This document shows positions 43,883 to 54,770 of a stretch of 64,000 nucleotides of DNA, piece after piece. The notes below the pieces were generated by a model. That model did no database searches. It saw nothing but the letters and a program-made list of their open reading frames with translations, and was not told the DNA's origin. Made by a program: the position numbers and the translations under genes. The stretch lies in contig JAUCEF010000010.1 of assembly GCA_033558025.1 (NCBI GenBank), positions 1,575,001 through 1,639,000 on the forward strand, read 5' to 3'. The stretch comes from Phytophthora sp. 'mugwort'. Taxonomy: Eukaryota > Oomycota > Peronosporomycetes > Peronosporales > Peronosporaceae. Position 1 is the stretch's first letter. Every line of letters begins with the position of its first letter.

Positions 43883-45895
43883 ATGGCTCAGCCCCGCGCC
43901 CTCCGCTCGCACTCGTACTCGAACCTGGACGAGGTGACGTTCACGCACCTCCACTGGGTCATCGCGCTGGACTTCGCGGCCCAGCAGCTGAAGGGCTACG
44001 CCGAGTACACGTTCCACCATGCGTCCACCGCCGCATCCGCCATCGTTGTGCTGGATACGCATCATCTGAACGTCTCCAAGGCATATGCAGATGGCAAGGA
44101 GACGACCTTCACTCTGGCCGAACAGGAGGACCCTGTCTTTGGCCGCGCGCTCGTTATCTCCGTGCCCAGTCATGCCACCAAGATCCGCGTGGACTACAGC
44201 ACGTCGGCAGCCTCCAGCGGCCTCCAATGGCTCAGTAAGGAGCTGACGGCTGGCAAGACACATCCGTACCTCTTCACCCAGTGCCAAGCCATCCACGCGC
44301 GCACCATCGTGCCGTGCCCGGACACACCAGCCTGTAAATTCACGTACTCGGCCACAGTCACAGTGCCGGATTGGTGCACGTGTCTCATGAGCGCTATCGC
44401 GGACCCGCAGGGCCGCAAGAACCACAACAGCGTGGACTCCACATACCAGGTGTCGTTCCAACAGTCGGTGCCCATCCCTTCTTACTTACTGGCCATTGTG
44501 GCTGGGAAACTGGAGAGTGTGGACTTGGGGCCGCGGAGTCGCGTCTGGGCGGAACCCGCAGTGGTTACCAAGGCTGCTCATGAGTTTGCACAGACTGAGG
44601 CTTTCTTGCAACATGCTGAGGAGATTACTGGACAGGAGTATGTCTGGAAGAGATATGATCTTGTGTGTCTACCCCCATCCTTCCCGTACGGAGGCATGGA
44701 GAACCCGTGCTTGACGTTCGTGACCCCCACGTTGCTGGCGGGGGACCGTTCACTTGCTGATGTTGTGGCACACGAGATCTCTCACTCGTGGACGGGCAAT
44801 CTTGTGACGAACCGCTCGTGGACTGACTTCTGGTTGAACGAGGGATGGACCATGTGGCTGGAGCGCAAGATCCAGACTCGAATCGCGCAGGACCCCAAGG
44901 CGTACGACCTTAAGGCTGCGATGGGACTGCGCGATCTTGTCGAGTCTGTGGAGGAATTCGGACCAACTCATCCGTACACGGCGCTAGTGCCTAACACGGA
45001 TGGCATCGACCCGGATGAGGTCTTCTCGTCGATTCCGTACGAGAAGGGCTTTAACTTCCTGCACTATCTGTCGACAGTGGTCGGTGGCCACGATGTGTTC
45101 GACAAGTTCGCACAGGCTTATATCCAGGAGTTTAAGTTCAAGACGGTGACTTCAGGCGAATTCCGTGCCTTTTTCGAGAAGTACTTTTTGGATAAACAAG
45201 AGGCGCTGCGCAAGATTGACTGGGAAGCCTGGTACCACTCGCCTGGTATGCCACCTGTTGCGAACAAGTTTGACACGACGCTTACTAGCCAGGCGACGAA
45301 GCTGGGCGAGCAGATCACGGCTAGTAGTAACCCAACGACGTGGACGAGTGTCAGCAAGAATGTACTGAAGAAATGGCCAGCTAGCCTGTGGATCCTGCTG
45401 CTTGACACGTTGTTGCTGAAGCAGGAACATGCGAGCTTCACGCCTGCCCATCTGGATGCTATCGACTCGTTCACGCACCATCACCTCACAACTACGCACA
45501 ATTCGGAGTTGCGATTCCGCTGGTACACGCTGTCGCTTCGTTCGGGTGACTTGCGTCTTCTTGACAAGACTGTGGAAATGCTCAAGGAACAGGGTCGAAT
45601 GAAGTTCGTACGTCCGCTCTTCCGTGATCTGTGTACAGCTCTAGGTCCTGCGCAGGCTGAAGCCATCTTTGCGGACTGCAAGAAGCTGTACCACCCAATT
45701 GCTGCCAAGATGATTCAACGCGACATTGAGAACAGCATCGCGAAGGCCAAGGGCAAGAAGGTTAAGTTCGCTTCGCCGACGACGCCGAGTGCTCTGGCAC
45801 AGTGGCTGGGCGTGTCAGACGAGGTCGTGAGCTACGCGGCAGTAGCGGCTGCTGTCGCCACGGTGGCACTGGTTGTCGTGTCTCGTCGGCGGTAG
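43883..45895 (+). CDS. M1 aminopeptidase, leukotriene-A4-hydrolase type
   Basis: An uninterrupted 670-residue ORF. The M1 metallopeptidase motifs are complete: GGMEN (substrate N-terminus recognition) near residue 271, HEISH-x18-E zinc site (VVAHEISHSWTGNL then DFWLNEGWTMWLE) at about residues 295-322, and PYEKGFNFLHYL carrying the transition-state Tyr. The C-terminal helical domain has RMKFVRPLFRDL, which holds the Arg and Lys that bind the substrate carboxylate in leukotriene A4 hydrolases. These enzymes trim N-terminal residues from peptides; epoxide hydrolase activity is not assured outside vertebrates. The last 25 residues are a hydrophobic helix ending in RRR (VVSYAAVAAAVATVALVVVSRRR), typical of a tail anchor and not expected in soluble LTA4H. 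No intron is needed. Confidence 0.92.
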   Translation: MAQPRALRSHSYSNLDEVTFTHLHWVIALDFAAQQLKGYAEYTFHHASTAASAIVVLDTHHLNVSKAYADGKETTFTLAEQEDPVFGRALVISVPSHATKIRVDYSTSAASSGLQWLSKELTAGKTHPYLFTQCQAIHARTIVPCPDTPACKFTYSATVTVPDWCTCLMSAIADPQGRKNHNSVDSTYQVSFQQSVPIPSYLLAIVAGKLESVDLGPRSRVWAEPAVVTKAAHEFAQTEAFLQHAEEITGQEYVWKRYDLVCLPPSFPYGGMENPCLTFVTPTLLAGDRSLADVVAHEISHSWTGNLVTNRSWTDFWLNEGWTMWLERKIQTRIAQDPKAYDLKAAMGLRDLVESVEEFGPTHPYTALVPNTDGIDPDEVFSSIPYEKGFNFLHYLSTVVGGHDVFDKFAQAYIQEFKFKTVTSGEFRAFFEKYFLDKQEALRKIDWEAWYHSPGMPPVANKFDTTLTSQATKLGEQITASSNPTTWTSVSKNVLKKWPASLWILLLDTLLLKQEHASFTPAHLDAIDSFTHHHLTTTHNSELRFRWYTLSLRSGDLRLLDKTVEMLKEQGRMKFVRPLFRDLCTALGPAQAEAIFADCKKLYHPIAAKMIQRDIENSIAKAKGKKVKFASPTTPSALAQWLGVSDEVVSYAAVAAAVATVALVVVSRRR

Positions 45896-46935
45896 ACGTA
45901 CGGCCACATTCAGACCCCAGCGTCTGCATGTTAAGAAAGTGTACAAGCTACACCATAGTTCGGGACGTTACACGTCTGACGCAAATGAAAAAGCACTTTG
46001 CGAATTTGCTCAGTACTCGCGCTAACAAACTTAATCTGATATGAATGGATCGTAGGCAAAATGCTGAAGCTCCCAGCTAACTAACGAACGTTATACTATT
46101 TCCCAAGTTGTAACGGGATTTGATAACGTCTGGAATATGGTTTAGGTATAATACATATTATGTACTACTAAAAAATGGCGTTAAGACTTGACAGCTGATA
46201 CTTTCGGTTTTTTCTTTCCTTTGTCTATTGGTGCCAAGATAGTTTTCATATCTTGGAGTAACAGAGATATACACAAGTGCCAGGAAGCGTACCCGTCTAA
46301 AGTTCTTCAAAGTGCTACTTCTCGCCGTGGTTTCATGTGGTTCACTAACATGGGACGCAACGTGGTAGTGGCTGCCTGTGACCACTTCGGCAGCGCACGT
46401 GTAAATCCCAAGAATAGAACAATACTTCACTCGGGCTGAAGACATTAGACCAGAATGTATCTTAGTGATGCATCTTGAGGGATCCTATCTATTGATGACG
46501 TTAACGTTGTCGTGCGAACTCCCATTTTATCCCAAAGCCTACCGAGCTTTAAACCAGTGACCGATTTTGAGCGACACAACAGTTTTCGAGTCCAGAGATG
46601 CAAGAGCTCGAATGGTATTCTAAGTTGGAATTGAGACCAGTTAGAAGACCACATGATCCTAATCGAAATAGCACTCTGCCGCCCATTTCGACCTCAAATC
46701 GGGGACTCGTTCGTTATTCGGACGTTGGGAAACTTATCAACGCCTTCCTCGTTTCACCCGCCACCTGACCATTGTCCCACATTTCGATTGCTCTATGCAT
46801 CGAGACCGGCACTTGTCCTTTTGCCAGGAATTGTGAAGCCATATTAACACGAAAACACGACGCTTGTAGTCCCCCATCGACCTCATCATACTATTTACCT
46901 TCCAGCCCCCCAACACCTTCATACAGTTAGAACCG
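45896..46935. other. No supported gene
   Basis: 3' flank of the aminopeptidase and 5' flank of the Cys/His-repeat gene. The frames are short and unrecognised. Confidence 0.45.
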
Positions 46936-48179
46936 ATGTCGATGTTATCCATTACCATGTCGTCGCTCAACCATCTGCTTAGTCGTGACCTGATTGACTG
47001 CAGCCCAAGTAGCAGTTTCGACGTCGTAAACCAACACGACGCAGTGTCGTCCGATTCCAGAATGAAGCTTAACTCACGGAGATGCAGTATCCCCGACTGC
47101 CGCAAGACTGTCAAACGTGGGGGACGTTGCATCTCGCACGGTGGTGGAAACAGGTGTGCGATAGGCGGCTGTACCACAAATGTGGTTAGTCGAGGACTGT
47201 GCGTGGCACACGGCGGTGGCAAGCGATGCCAGACTCCGGAGTGTACTAAGAGTGCCCAGTCTGGAGGATTCTGTTGGGTCCACGGCGGAGGCAAAAAATG
47301 TGGCTATCATGGTTGCCCCAAGCGGGCACAGAGCGGCGGTGCCTGCATTGCTCATGGTAAGCCCTAACACGAGAAACTAAAAGGTGAAATTGAAGTTAAC
47401 GTTAACAGTTTGAATCTTTATTGTCTTTAGGTGGTGGAAAGAGATGCCGTATCGACGCGTGCAATAAGGTTGTGCAGTACGATGGACTGTGTGCGGGTCA
47501 CGGTGGGTACCGTAGATGTGTGTTTAAGAACTGCGAGAAGCGCGCGATGGCAAACGACTATTGCCAGCAACACGGCGGCTCCTCTGTTTGTCTCTTTAAG
47601 CACTGTTGCAAGCGTGCTGTGCGTGGCGGAATGTGCCCCGAACACAAGGCCGAAGCTTCTCTTTTTGCGGTGAGTGCCAGCGGATTGTCGACCTCAAGTC
47701 AATCGTTTGATGAAGGTCGTCAGTGTCGAGTGGACAAACGTGCGACGACCGCGACGCGGATTACTCAATGGCCAAGTAGAATCTCTTCGCATGAGGTCAC
47801 TAGCAACTCGCCACAAGAAACAACAACAAACACCGACCAACGCTTTCAATTGGACGAAGATGTCTCGCCGCGCGCTCCGCCACCTGTTAGGTCTTCCACT
47901 CGACTTCAGAATGGTATTCCAAGAGGAGATTCGCCCATAGCCCCCGGGTTTTCTGCGTTTCTCAAAGCAGATGACAAGTTTCAGTCACTGTCAACAGAAA
48001 AGAAGAAAGTGAAGTCGTCGACAGAGCGGTATGTCCGGCGTCAGCACCAACCTCTTCAGAAAGAGCACAATGTGTATCCTGTACTACCAAGCATCCAAGC
48101 TTTGCAGAACTACCACAGTCAGGGAACTTCAGATATAGAGAAGATCCGACCGTGCGTCTACTGGAATCGATGCCCTTGA
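46936..48179 (+). CDS. Tandem Cys/His-repeat ('WRKY19-like') protein
   Basis: Two exons are inferred, 46936-47356 and 47431-48179, separated by a 74-bp intron (GTAAGC...CTTTAG); the product is 389 residues. From about residue 50 there are seven consecutive units of the pattern C-x4-5-C-x9-10-C-x2-3-H-G-G-G-x-[RK]: CSIPDC, CAIGGC, CQTPEC, CGYHGC, CRIDAC, CVFKNC and CLFKHC, each followed by a Cys-x3-His. The intron falls within unit 4 exactly at the HGGG junction. Such arrays are common in oomycetes and are usually annotated as WRKY19-like because of resemblance to a plant protein; each unit probably binds zinc. The rest is Ser/Thr/Pro-rich and probably disordered. The ORF ends with WNRCP, but an overlapping frame (48152-48562) could be a further exon or a shifted tail. 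Confidence 0.8.
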
Positions 48180-48777
48180 AGTCTGAGCTTCGGATTGTGG
48201 TCACCGGGGACCCAGAGAGAATCGATCAGCTGCCTAATGAGTACGTTGAGTGCCAAGAAGCAGAAGACTCAGACGGGTTCTTGGGGCCTACACGTCGCAA
48301 GCCTACATGCACTCCTACTATTACAGGAAATACGGTGGGGCTTTGTTGTGCTCAACGATACCTACTCGACAATATGGCTCGGGTAAACGCCACACGTGAG
48401 TTGGTGAACGTCATAACGACAACAATAATATCCCAATTCGATAACCCTCATCGTCCTCTTACGCTTCCAAATATTATCTCTCAGAACAAGAGTCACCACT
48501 TGCCCTTTTGTTCTCGTATGACCGAAAACGCCCTGTCATTCGCTTGCATGGTCGAAATATGAACCGGGAGCGCCCATGATATATTCGACGGCATGGAAGT
48601 GAGCACGAACTCGTACTGACGACTAGCTGAGTATTTTTGCCACGTGTATCGGCTTCTTCAGAACAATGTTATGAGATGGCCCAGAGCAAAATTTCAAGGA
48701 AAATTTGAAATTGTCAATTAGATTCAAATGCAATTAACCCCTTTATTTCAAAGTACAGTTCCCCCTCGCCGATTTTA
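48180..48777. other. 3' flank; possible additional coding sequence
   Basis: A plus-strand frame 48152-48562 (136 codons, starting LLESMPLKSELRIVVTGDP) overlaps the end of the previous gene in another phase and could be an alternative 3' exon. TTAACCCCTTTATTTC at about 48734 resembles the piggyBac end at 34985 but has no partner. Confidence 0.35.
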
Positions 48778-48832
48778 CACCTCTGCCCGCCCAAACTGAG
48801 ATTAGTTCCAAGTACAGCGATACAGCTATATT
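48778..48832 (+). repeat. Tc1/mariner left TIR
   Basis: 55 bp. Four mismatches to the inverted right copy. Confidence 0.8.
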
Positions 48833-48950
48833 GTCCTTGTCGATTTTTTATGTAAAGCAGGGAAAGCATCATTGAAGTAGAGAATACTTGGTTGCTGAGA
48901 GCGCGATAAGTCGCGTCGGCGTGTCCCCGGTAAAACTGCACACTCAACGA

Positions 48951-50160
48951 ATGGCGAGCGCGCACTCGCGCCAAAAAGCGCTCGAAGCCGAGCCGCGCTC
49001 CGCTCCCAAGTCAAGCACGCTCACTATTCGATCTTTCTCCTGCCCCTGAAGACGCCTCCCCGAGATATCCCGCCAATTGTCGCTCCGCAACCACTCTCCG
49101 GCTGAGAGCGTCGCGTCCTTGATGCCTATCGCGCTGGCCGTGCTGACTGGCTCGAGGTCGCCGCAAACAACGGCATCTCGAGAGCCGCGGCCTACTGCAC
49201 TGTCGCTAGCCATGTTGAGGATATTCCTCGTGGTGGCGCTTGTGGAGGTGCGGTGAAGGTCACCCCAGAAGATTCGGCGAAGCTCGAGAGCTACCTGAAC
49301 GAAAACTGCACGTTCACGTTGGAAGTGATACGGATGATGCTCGCGTTCGACATGAACGTGCAGGTATCGACTTCAACCATCAGTCGTCACTTGCTGGGCA
49401 TGATGTAGACGGTCAAGCAGACCCGGGTGGAGTTAATGACATGCAATAACATGGTGAATAAGACCAAGTGCCGGGTTTTTGCGAAGACGCTAGAGGAGCA
49501 CCAATAAGACGGGGATTCCATCGTCTATTTTGATGAAACAAACTACAACGTGTACTGCAAGAGGGGCCGCGGCCGTGCACAGAAGGGCAAGCGCTCCATG
49601 TTGGTGTTTCCATGGGCGCTAACCTGCAAGTCCAATGCGCAGTCAACTCGGACATGGGCGTGGTGCTGTACAAGCTAGAGAGAGAAAGCGCCCGAATGGA
49701 GCAGTACTCTTCGTTCATTGACGGTATCTACCTGACGGCCAAGGCATCGCCTATCTTCAACGAGAACTACGCCGGCAAGAGAATCATTGTCGTCTTCGAC
49801 AACGCCCTCGTTCATCGCCAAACCGAACAATGAGTGATGCCCCACGACGACATCGTTCTCCTGCACCTCGCATCCTACTCACTAATGTGCAACCCTATTG
49901 AGGGTTGCTTTTCGGTGCTAAAAGCCCACATCAAGGAGCATTTGGCACTGGACCGCAGCGAAATCTGCGATCGCACCAACATGGTGGACGACAACGGCGT
50001 CGCGCTGACGTTTAAGGAGTACTCAATGCGCTTCTTGGAGCGGGCTGCCCATGCCAGCATAAAGCTCATCACGTCGACGCTAGTGACCAAGATGGAGCTG
50101 CACGCACGTGACGCAGTGAATGCTACAGAAGCGATGGAGGACATGGTCTACGGCGCGTAG
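48951..50160 (+). pseudogene. Tc1/mariner transposase pseudogene
   Basis: The reading frame shows a helix-turn-helix-like N-terminus (VAANNGISRAAAYCTVAS), then IVYFDETNYNVYCKRGRGRA (first catalytic Asp) near 49530, IIVVFDNALVHRQTEQ (second Asp) near 49790, and SLMCNPIEGCFSVLKAHIKEH (third catalytic residue, Glu) near 49890. Three in-frame stops (TAG 49406-49408, TAA 49505-49507, TGA 49831-49833) and a shift near 49600-49612 disable it. All three catalytic residues are still visible. Confidence 0.82.
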
Positions 50161-50263
50161 ATCACTGCCAAGGTGCAGTTATTGTGTCTGTTCGCTTTGA
50201 ATGAAAACATTCTCTGATTCGATGCTGATTAGCGTGCACTAGTGATATATTTGCTAATGGTCA

Positions 50264-50318
50264 AATATAGCTGTATCGCTTTGCTTGGAAGTAATCTCAG
50301 TTTGGGCGGGCAAAGGTG
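50264..50318 (-). repeat. Tc1/mariner right TIR
   Basis: 55 bp, inverted relative to 48778-48832. Confidence 0.8.
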
Positions 50319-50320
50319 TA

Positions 50321-50532
50321 GTAGCTGTGCAACCTAATAATTCATCAAACCTAATATGTTGAGTCATCCACCGACTACGGTTGTTTGTATGCACAGTTCC
50401 TGCTCTGATAGCGAACAAGTCGCTAAGCATAATACGAATAGCTTCCCCCGAAGGTTCGCGACGGGAATCAGTATGGTATCAAATTAAGTTTCGTCATGTT
50501 GACGGATCGAATTGTTGCATATATAAAAAAGT
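50321..50532. other. Single-copy spacer before the tRNA array
   Basis: No feature seen. Homology to the array unit starts abruptly at about 50533 (TTTTGCAGGCG). Confidence 0.5.
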
Positions 50533-50810
50533 CTTTTGCAGGCGATAAAGGCACACAGGACCGACACTACGTCCCGAGCGAGGCTCGAGACACACCCCGG
50601 CTCGAGCGAGTCGACTTTGACTCGGTCGAATGCCACCGACAGGAATCGATGCCGAGCCGCGACGGGCCTCCATTGTGTCGGGGTGGACATGGCTCCAGTG
50701 ACGAAACCGATGCATGGACATGTCAGTGGTATCGCCGGACTGGCTGGGACGCAGGCGACAGCGCCGCTGCAGCAAAAGTAGGATACGTGAGGCAAAAAGA
50801 GCAAAGGAGA

Positions 50811-50883
50811 TATCAGAGGAGGGGATCGAACCCTCGATCTCGAGCGTGTGAAGCTCGCGTCCTAACCACTAGACGACACTGAC
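50811..50883 (-). tRNA. tRNA-Val(CAC), unit 1
   Basis: 73 nt, full cloverleaf. Acceptor GTCAGTG/CTCTGAT has a G-U first pair and a U-U at pair 6-67. The D arm holds AGTGGTTA with G18G19, the anticodon stem CGAGC/GCTCG encloses TTCACAC (anticodon CAC, U33 present), the variable loop is 5 nt and the T arm is GAGGG-TTCGATC-CCCTC. Discriminator A; CCA not encoded; no intron. A TTTTT run lies downstream. This first unit has ggatacGtgag where all others have T. Its closest relatives are the other 23 copies. Confidence 0.88.
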
Positions 50884-51366
50884 ACGTTCGACAACTACAC
50901 ACCCTCCACCACCCACAAACTCGACAATACCACACATATCACCCGTTGACGCTATCACTACGCCCATGTGCCTCTATTGCCCATCGCTGGCTCTGATCAC
51001 AGCCTTTAAACTTCTACTCGATCGGTAGTCACCATGTATGGTCCGAGTCAATTGCCAAACCAGCAGCCCAACGTATCGCTTTTGGCTTGTTTTGCAGGCG
51101 TCCAAGGCACACAGGACCGACACTACGTCCCGAGCGAGGCTCGAGACACACCCCGGCTCGAGCGAGTCGACTTTGACTCGGTCGAATGCCACCGACAGGA
51201 ATCGATGCCGAGCCGCGACGGGCCTCCATTGTGTCGGGGTGGACATGGCTCCAGTGACGAGACCGATGCATGGACATGTCAGTGGTATCGCCGGATTGGC
51301 TGGGACGCAGGCGACAGCGCCGCTGCAGCAAAAGTAGGATACTTGAGGCAAAAAGAGCAAAGGAGA

Positions 51367-51439
51367 TATCAGAGGAGGGGATCGAACCCTCGATCTCGAG
51401 CGTGTGAAGCTCGCGTCCTAACCACTAGACGACACTGAC
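51367..51439 (-). tRNA. tRNA-Val(CAC), unit 2
   Basis: Same tRNA sequence as unit 1. The unit has gacgaGacc and cggaT spacer variants. Confidence 0.88.
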
Positions 51440-51921
51440 ACGTTCGACAACTACACACCCTCCACCACCACAAACTCGACAATACCACACATATCACCCG
51501 TTGACGCTATCACTACGCCCATGTGCCTCTATTGCCCATCGCTGGCTCTGATCACAGCCTTTAAACTTCTACTCGATCGGTAGTCACCATGTATGGTCCG
51601 AGTCAATTGCCAAACCAGCAGCCCAACGTATCGCTTTTGGCTTGTTTTGCAGGCGTCCAAGACACACAGGACCGACACTACGTCCCGAGCGAGGCTCGAG
51701 ACACACCCCGGCTCGAGCGAGTCGACTTTGACTCGGTCGAATGCCACCGACAGGAATCGATGCCGAGCCGCGACGGGCCTCCATTGTGTCGGGGTGGACA
51801 TGGCTCCAGTGACGAAACCGATGCATGGACATGTCAGTGGTATCGCCGGACTGGCTGGGACGCAGGCGACAGCGCCGCTGCAGCAAAAGTAGGATACTTG
51901 AGGCAAAAAGAGCAAAGGAGA

Positions 51922-51994
51922 TATCAGAGGAGGGGATCGAACCCTCGATCTCGAGCGTGTGAAGCTCGCGTCCTAACCACTAGACGACACTGAC
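51922..51994 (-). tRNA. tRNA-Val(CAC), unit 3
   Basis: Same tRNA sequence as unit 1. The spacer has the same variant pattern as unit 4. Confidence 0.88.
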
Positions 51995-52476
51995 ACATTC
52001 GACAACTACACACCCTCCACCACCACAAACTCGACAATACCACACATATCACCCGTTGACGCTATCACTACGCCCATGTGCCTCTATTGCCCATCGCTGG
52101 CTCTGATCACAGCCTTTAAACTTCTACTCGATCGGTAGTCACCATGTATGGTCCGAGTCAATTGCCAAACCAGCAGCCCAACGTATCGCTTTTGGCTTGT
52201 TTTGCAGGCGTCCAAGACACACAGGACCGACACTACGTCCCGAGCGAGGCTCGAGACACACCCCGGCTCGAGCGAGTCGACTTTGACTCGGTCGAATGCC
52301 ACCGACAGGAATCGATGCCGAGCCGCGACGGGCCTCCATTGTGTCGGGGTGGACATGGCTCCAGTGACGAAACCGATGCATGGACATGTCAGTGGTATCG
52401 CCGGACTGGCTGGGACGCAGGCGACAGCGCCGCTGCAGCAAAAGTAGGATACTTGAGGCAAAAAGAGCAAAGGAGA

Positions 52477-52549
52477 TATCAGAGGAGGGGATCGAACCCT
52501 CGATCTCGAGCGTGTGAAGCTCGCGTCCTAACCACTAGACGACACTGAC
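52477..52549 (-). tRNA. tRNA-Val(CAC), unit 4
   Basis: Same tRNA sequence as unit 1. Same spacer variant pattern as unit 3. Confidence 0.88.
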
Positions 52550-53031
52550 ACATTCGACAACTACACACCCTCCACCACCACAAACTCGACAATACCACAC
52601 ATATCACCCGTTGACGCTATCACTACGCCCATGTGCCTCTATTGCCCATCGCTGGCTCTGATCACAGCCTTTAAACTTCTACTCGATCGGTAGTCACCAT
52701 GTATGGTCCGAGTCAATTGCCAAACCAGCAGCCCAACGTATCGCTTTTGGCTTGTTTTGCAGGCGTCCAAGACACACAGGACCGACACTACGTCCCGAGC
52801 GAGGCTCGAGACACACCCCGGCTCGAGCGAGTCGACTTTGACTCGGTCGAATGCCACCGACAGGAATCGATGCCGAGCCGCGACGGGCCTCCATTGTGTC
52901 GGGGTGGACATGGCTCCAGTGACGAAACCGATGCATGGACATGTCAGTGGTATCGCCGGATTGGCTGGGACGCAGGCGACAGCGCCGCTGCAGCAAAAGT
53001 AGGATACTTGAGGCAAAAAGAGCAAAGGAGA

Positions 53032-53104
53032 TATCAGAGGAGGGGATCGAACCCTCGATCTCGAGCGTGTGAAGCTCGCGTCCTAACCACTAGACGACAC
53101 TGAC
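53032..53104 (-). tRNA. tRNA-Val(CAC), unit 5
   Basis: Same tRNA sequence as unit 1. cggaT spacer variant, shared with unit 6. Confidence 0.88.
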
Positions 53105-53586
53105 ACATTCGACAACTACACACCCTCCACCACCACAAACTCGACAATACCACACATATCACCCGTTGACGCTATCACTACGCCCATGTGCCTCTATTGC
53201 CCATCGCTGGCTCTGATCACAGCCTTTAAACTTCTACTCGATCGGTAGTCACCATGTATGGTCCGAGTCAATTGCCAAACCAGCAGCCCAACGTATCGCT
53301 TTTGGCTTGTTTTGCAGGCGTCCAAGACACACAGGACCGACACTACGTCCCGAGCGAGGCTCGAGACACACCCCGGCTCGAGCGAGTCGACTTTGACTCG
53401 GTCGAATGCCACCGACAGGAATCGATGCCGAGCCGCGACGGGCCTCCATTGTGTCGGGGTGGACATGGCTCCAGTGACGAAACCGATGCATGGACATGTC
53501 AGTGGTATCGCCGGATTGGCTGGGACGCAGGCGACAGCGCCGCTGCAGCAAAAGTAGGATACTTGAGGCAAAAAGAGCAAAGGAGA

Positions 53587-53659
53587 TATCAGAGGAGGGG
53601 ATCGAACCCTCGATCTCGAGCGTGTGAAGCTCGCGTCCTAACCACTAGACGACACTGAC
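53587..53659 (-). tRNA. tRNA-Val(CAC), unit 6
   Basis: Same tRNA sequence as unit 1. Same variant pattern as unit 5. Confidence 0.88.
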
Positions 53660-54141
53660 ACATTCGACAACTACACACCCTCCACCACCACAAACTCGAC
53701 AATACCACACATATCACCCGTTGACGCTATCACTACGCCCATGTGCCTCTATTGCCCATCGCTGGCTCTGATCACAGCCTTTAAACTTCTACTCGATCGG
53801 TAGTCACCATGTATGGTCCGAGTCAATTGCCAAACCAGCAGCCCAACGTATCGCTTTTGGCTTGTTTTGCAGGCGTCCAAGACACACAGGACCGACACTA
53901 CGTCCCGAGCGAGGCTCGAGACACACCCCGGCTCGAGTGAGTCGACTTTGACTCGGTCGAATGCCACCGACAGGAATCGATGCCGAGCCGCGACGGGCCT
54001 CCATTGTGTCGGGGTGGACATGGCTCCAGTGACGAAACCGATGCATGGACATGTCAGTGGTATCGCCGGACTGGCTGGGACGCAGGCGACAGCGCCGCTG
54101 CAGCAAAAGTAGGATACTTGAGGCAAAAAGAGCAAAGGAGA

Positions 54142-54214
54142 TATCAGAGGAGGGGATCGAACCCTCGATCTCGAGCGTGTGAAGCTCGCGTCCTAACCAC
54201 TAGACGACACTGAC
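54142..54214 (-). tRNA. tRNA-Val(CAC), unit 7
   Basis: Same tRNA sequence as unit 1. First unit with gagTgag; the extra C gives a 556-bp spacing to unit 8. Confidence 0.88.
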
Positions 54215-54697
54215 ACATTCGACAACTACACACCCTCCACCACCCACAAACTCGACAATACCACACATATCACCCGTTGACGCTATCACTACGCCCATGT
54301 GCCTCTATTGCCCATCGCTGGCTCTGATCACAGCCTTTAAACTTCTACTCGATCGGTAGTCACCATGTATGGTCCGAGTCAATTGCCAAACCAGCAGCCC
54401 AACGTATCGCTTTTGGCTTGTTTTGCAGGCGTCCAAGACACACAGGACCGACACTACGTCCCGAGCGAGGCTCGAGACACACCCCGGCTCGAGCGAGTCG
54501 ACTTTGACTCGGTCGAATGCCACCGACAGGAATCGATGCCGAGCCGCGACGGGCCTCCATTGTGTCGGGGTGGACATGGCTCCAGTGACGAAACCGATGC
54601 ATGGACATGTCAGTGGTATCGCCGGACTGGCTGGGACGCAGGCGACAGCGCCGCTGCAGCAAAAGTAGGATACTTGAGGCAAAAAGAGCAAAGGAGA

Positions 54698-54770
54698 TAT
54701 CAGAGGAGGGGATCGAACCCTCGATCTCGAGCGTGTGAAGCTCGCGTCCTAACCACTAGACGACACTGAC
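54698..54770 (-). tRNA. tRNA-Val(CAC), unit 8
   Basis: Same tRNA sequence as unit 1. 556-bp spacing to unit 9. Confidence 0.88.

Larger units (their letters stand above)
48778..50318 (+). mobile_element. Tc1/mariner-type element with 55-bp TIRs
   Basis: Inverted repeats 48778-48832 and 50264-50318 match at 51 of 55 bases and start CACCTYTGCCCGCCC. The element is flanked by TA on both sides (48776-48777 and 50319-50320), the target of this superfamily. It contains a decayed DDE_3-type transposase on the plus strand. Total length is 1541 bp, normal for the group. Confidence 0.85.

Noticed and set aside
48734..48749. Solo piggyBac end (TTAACCCCTTTATTTC)
   Set aside because: One insertion relative to the end at 34985, no partner terminus and no transposase sequence between; it lies just outside the mariner element. 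Insufficient.
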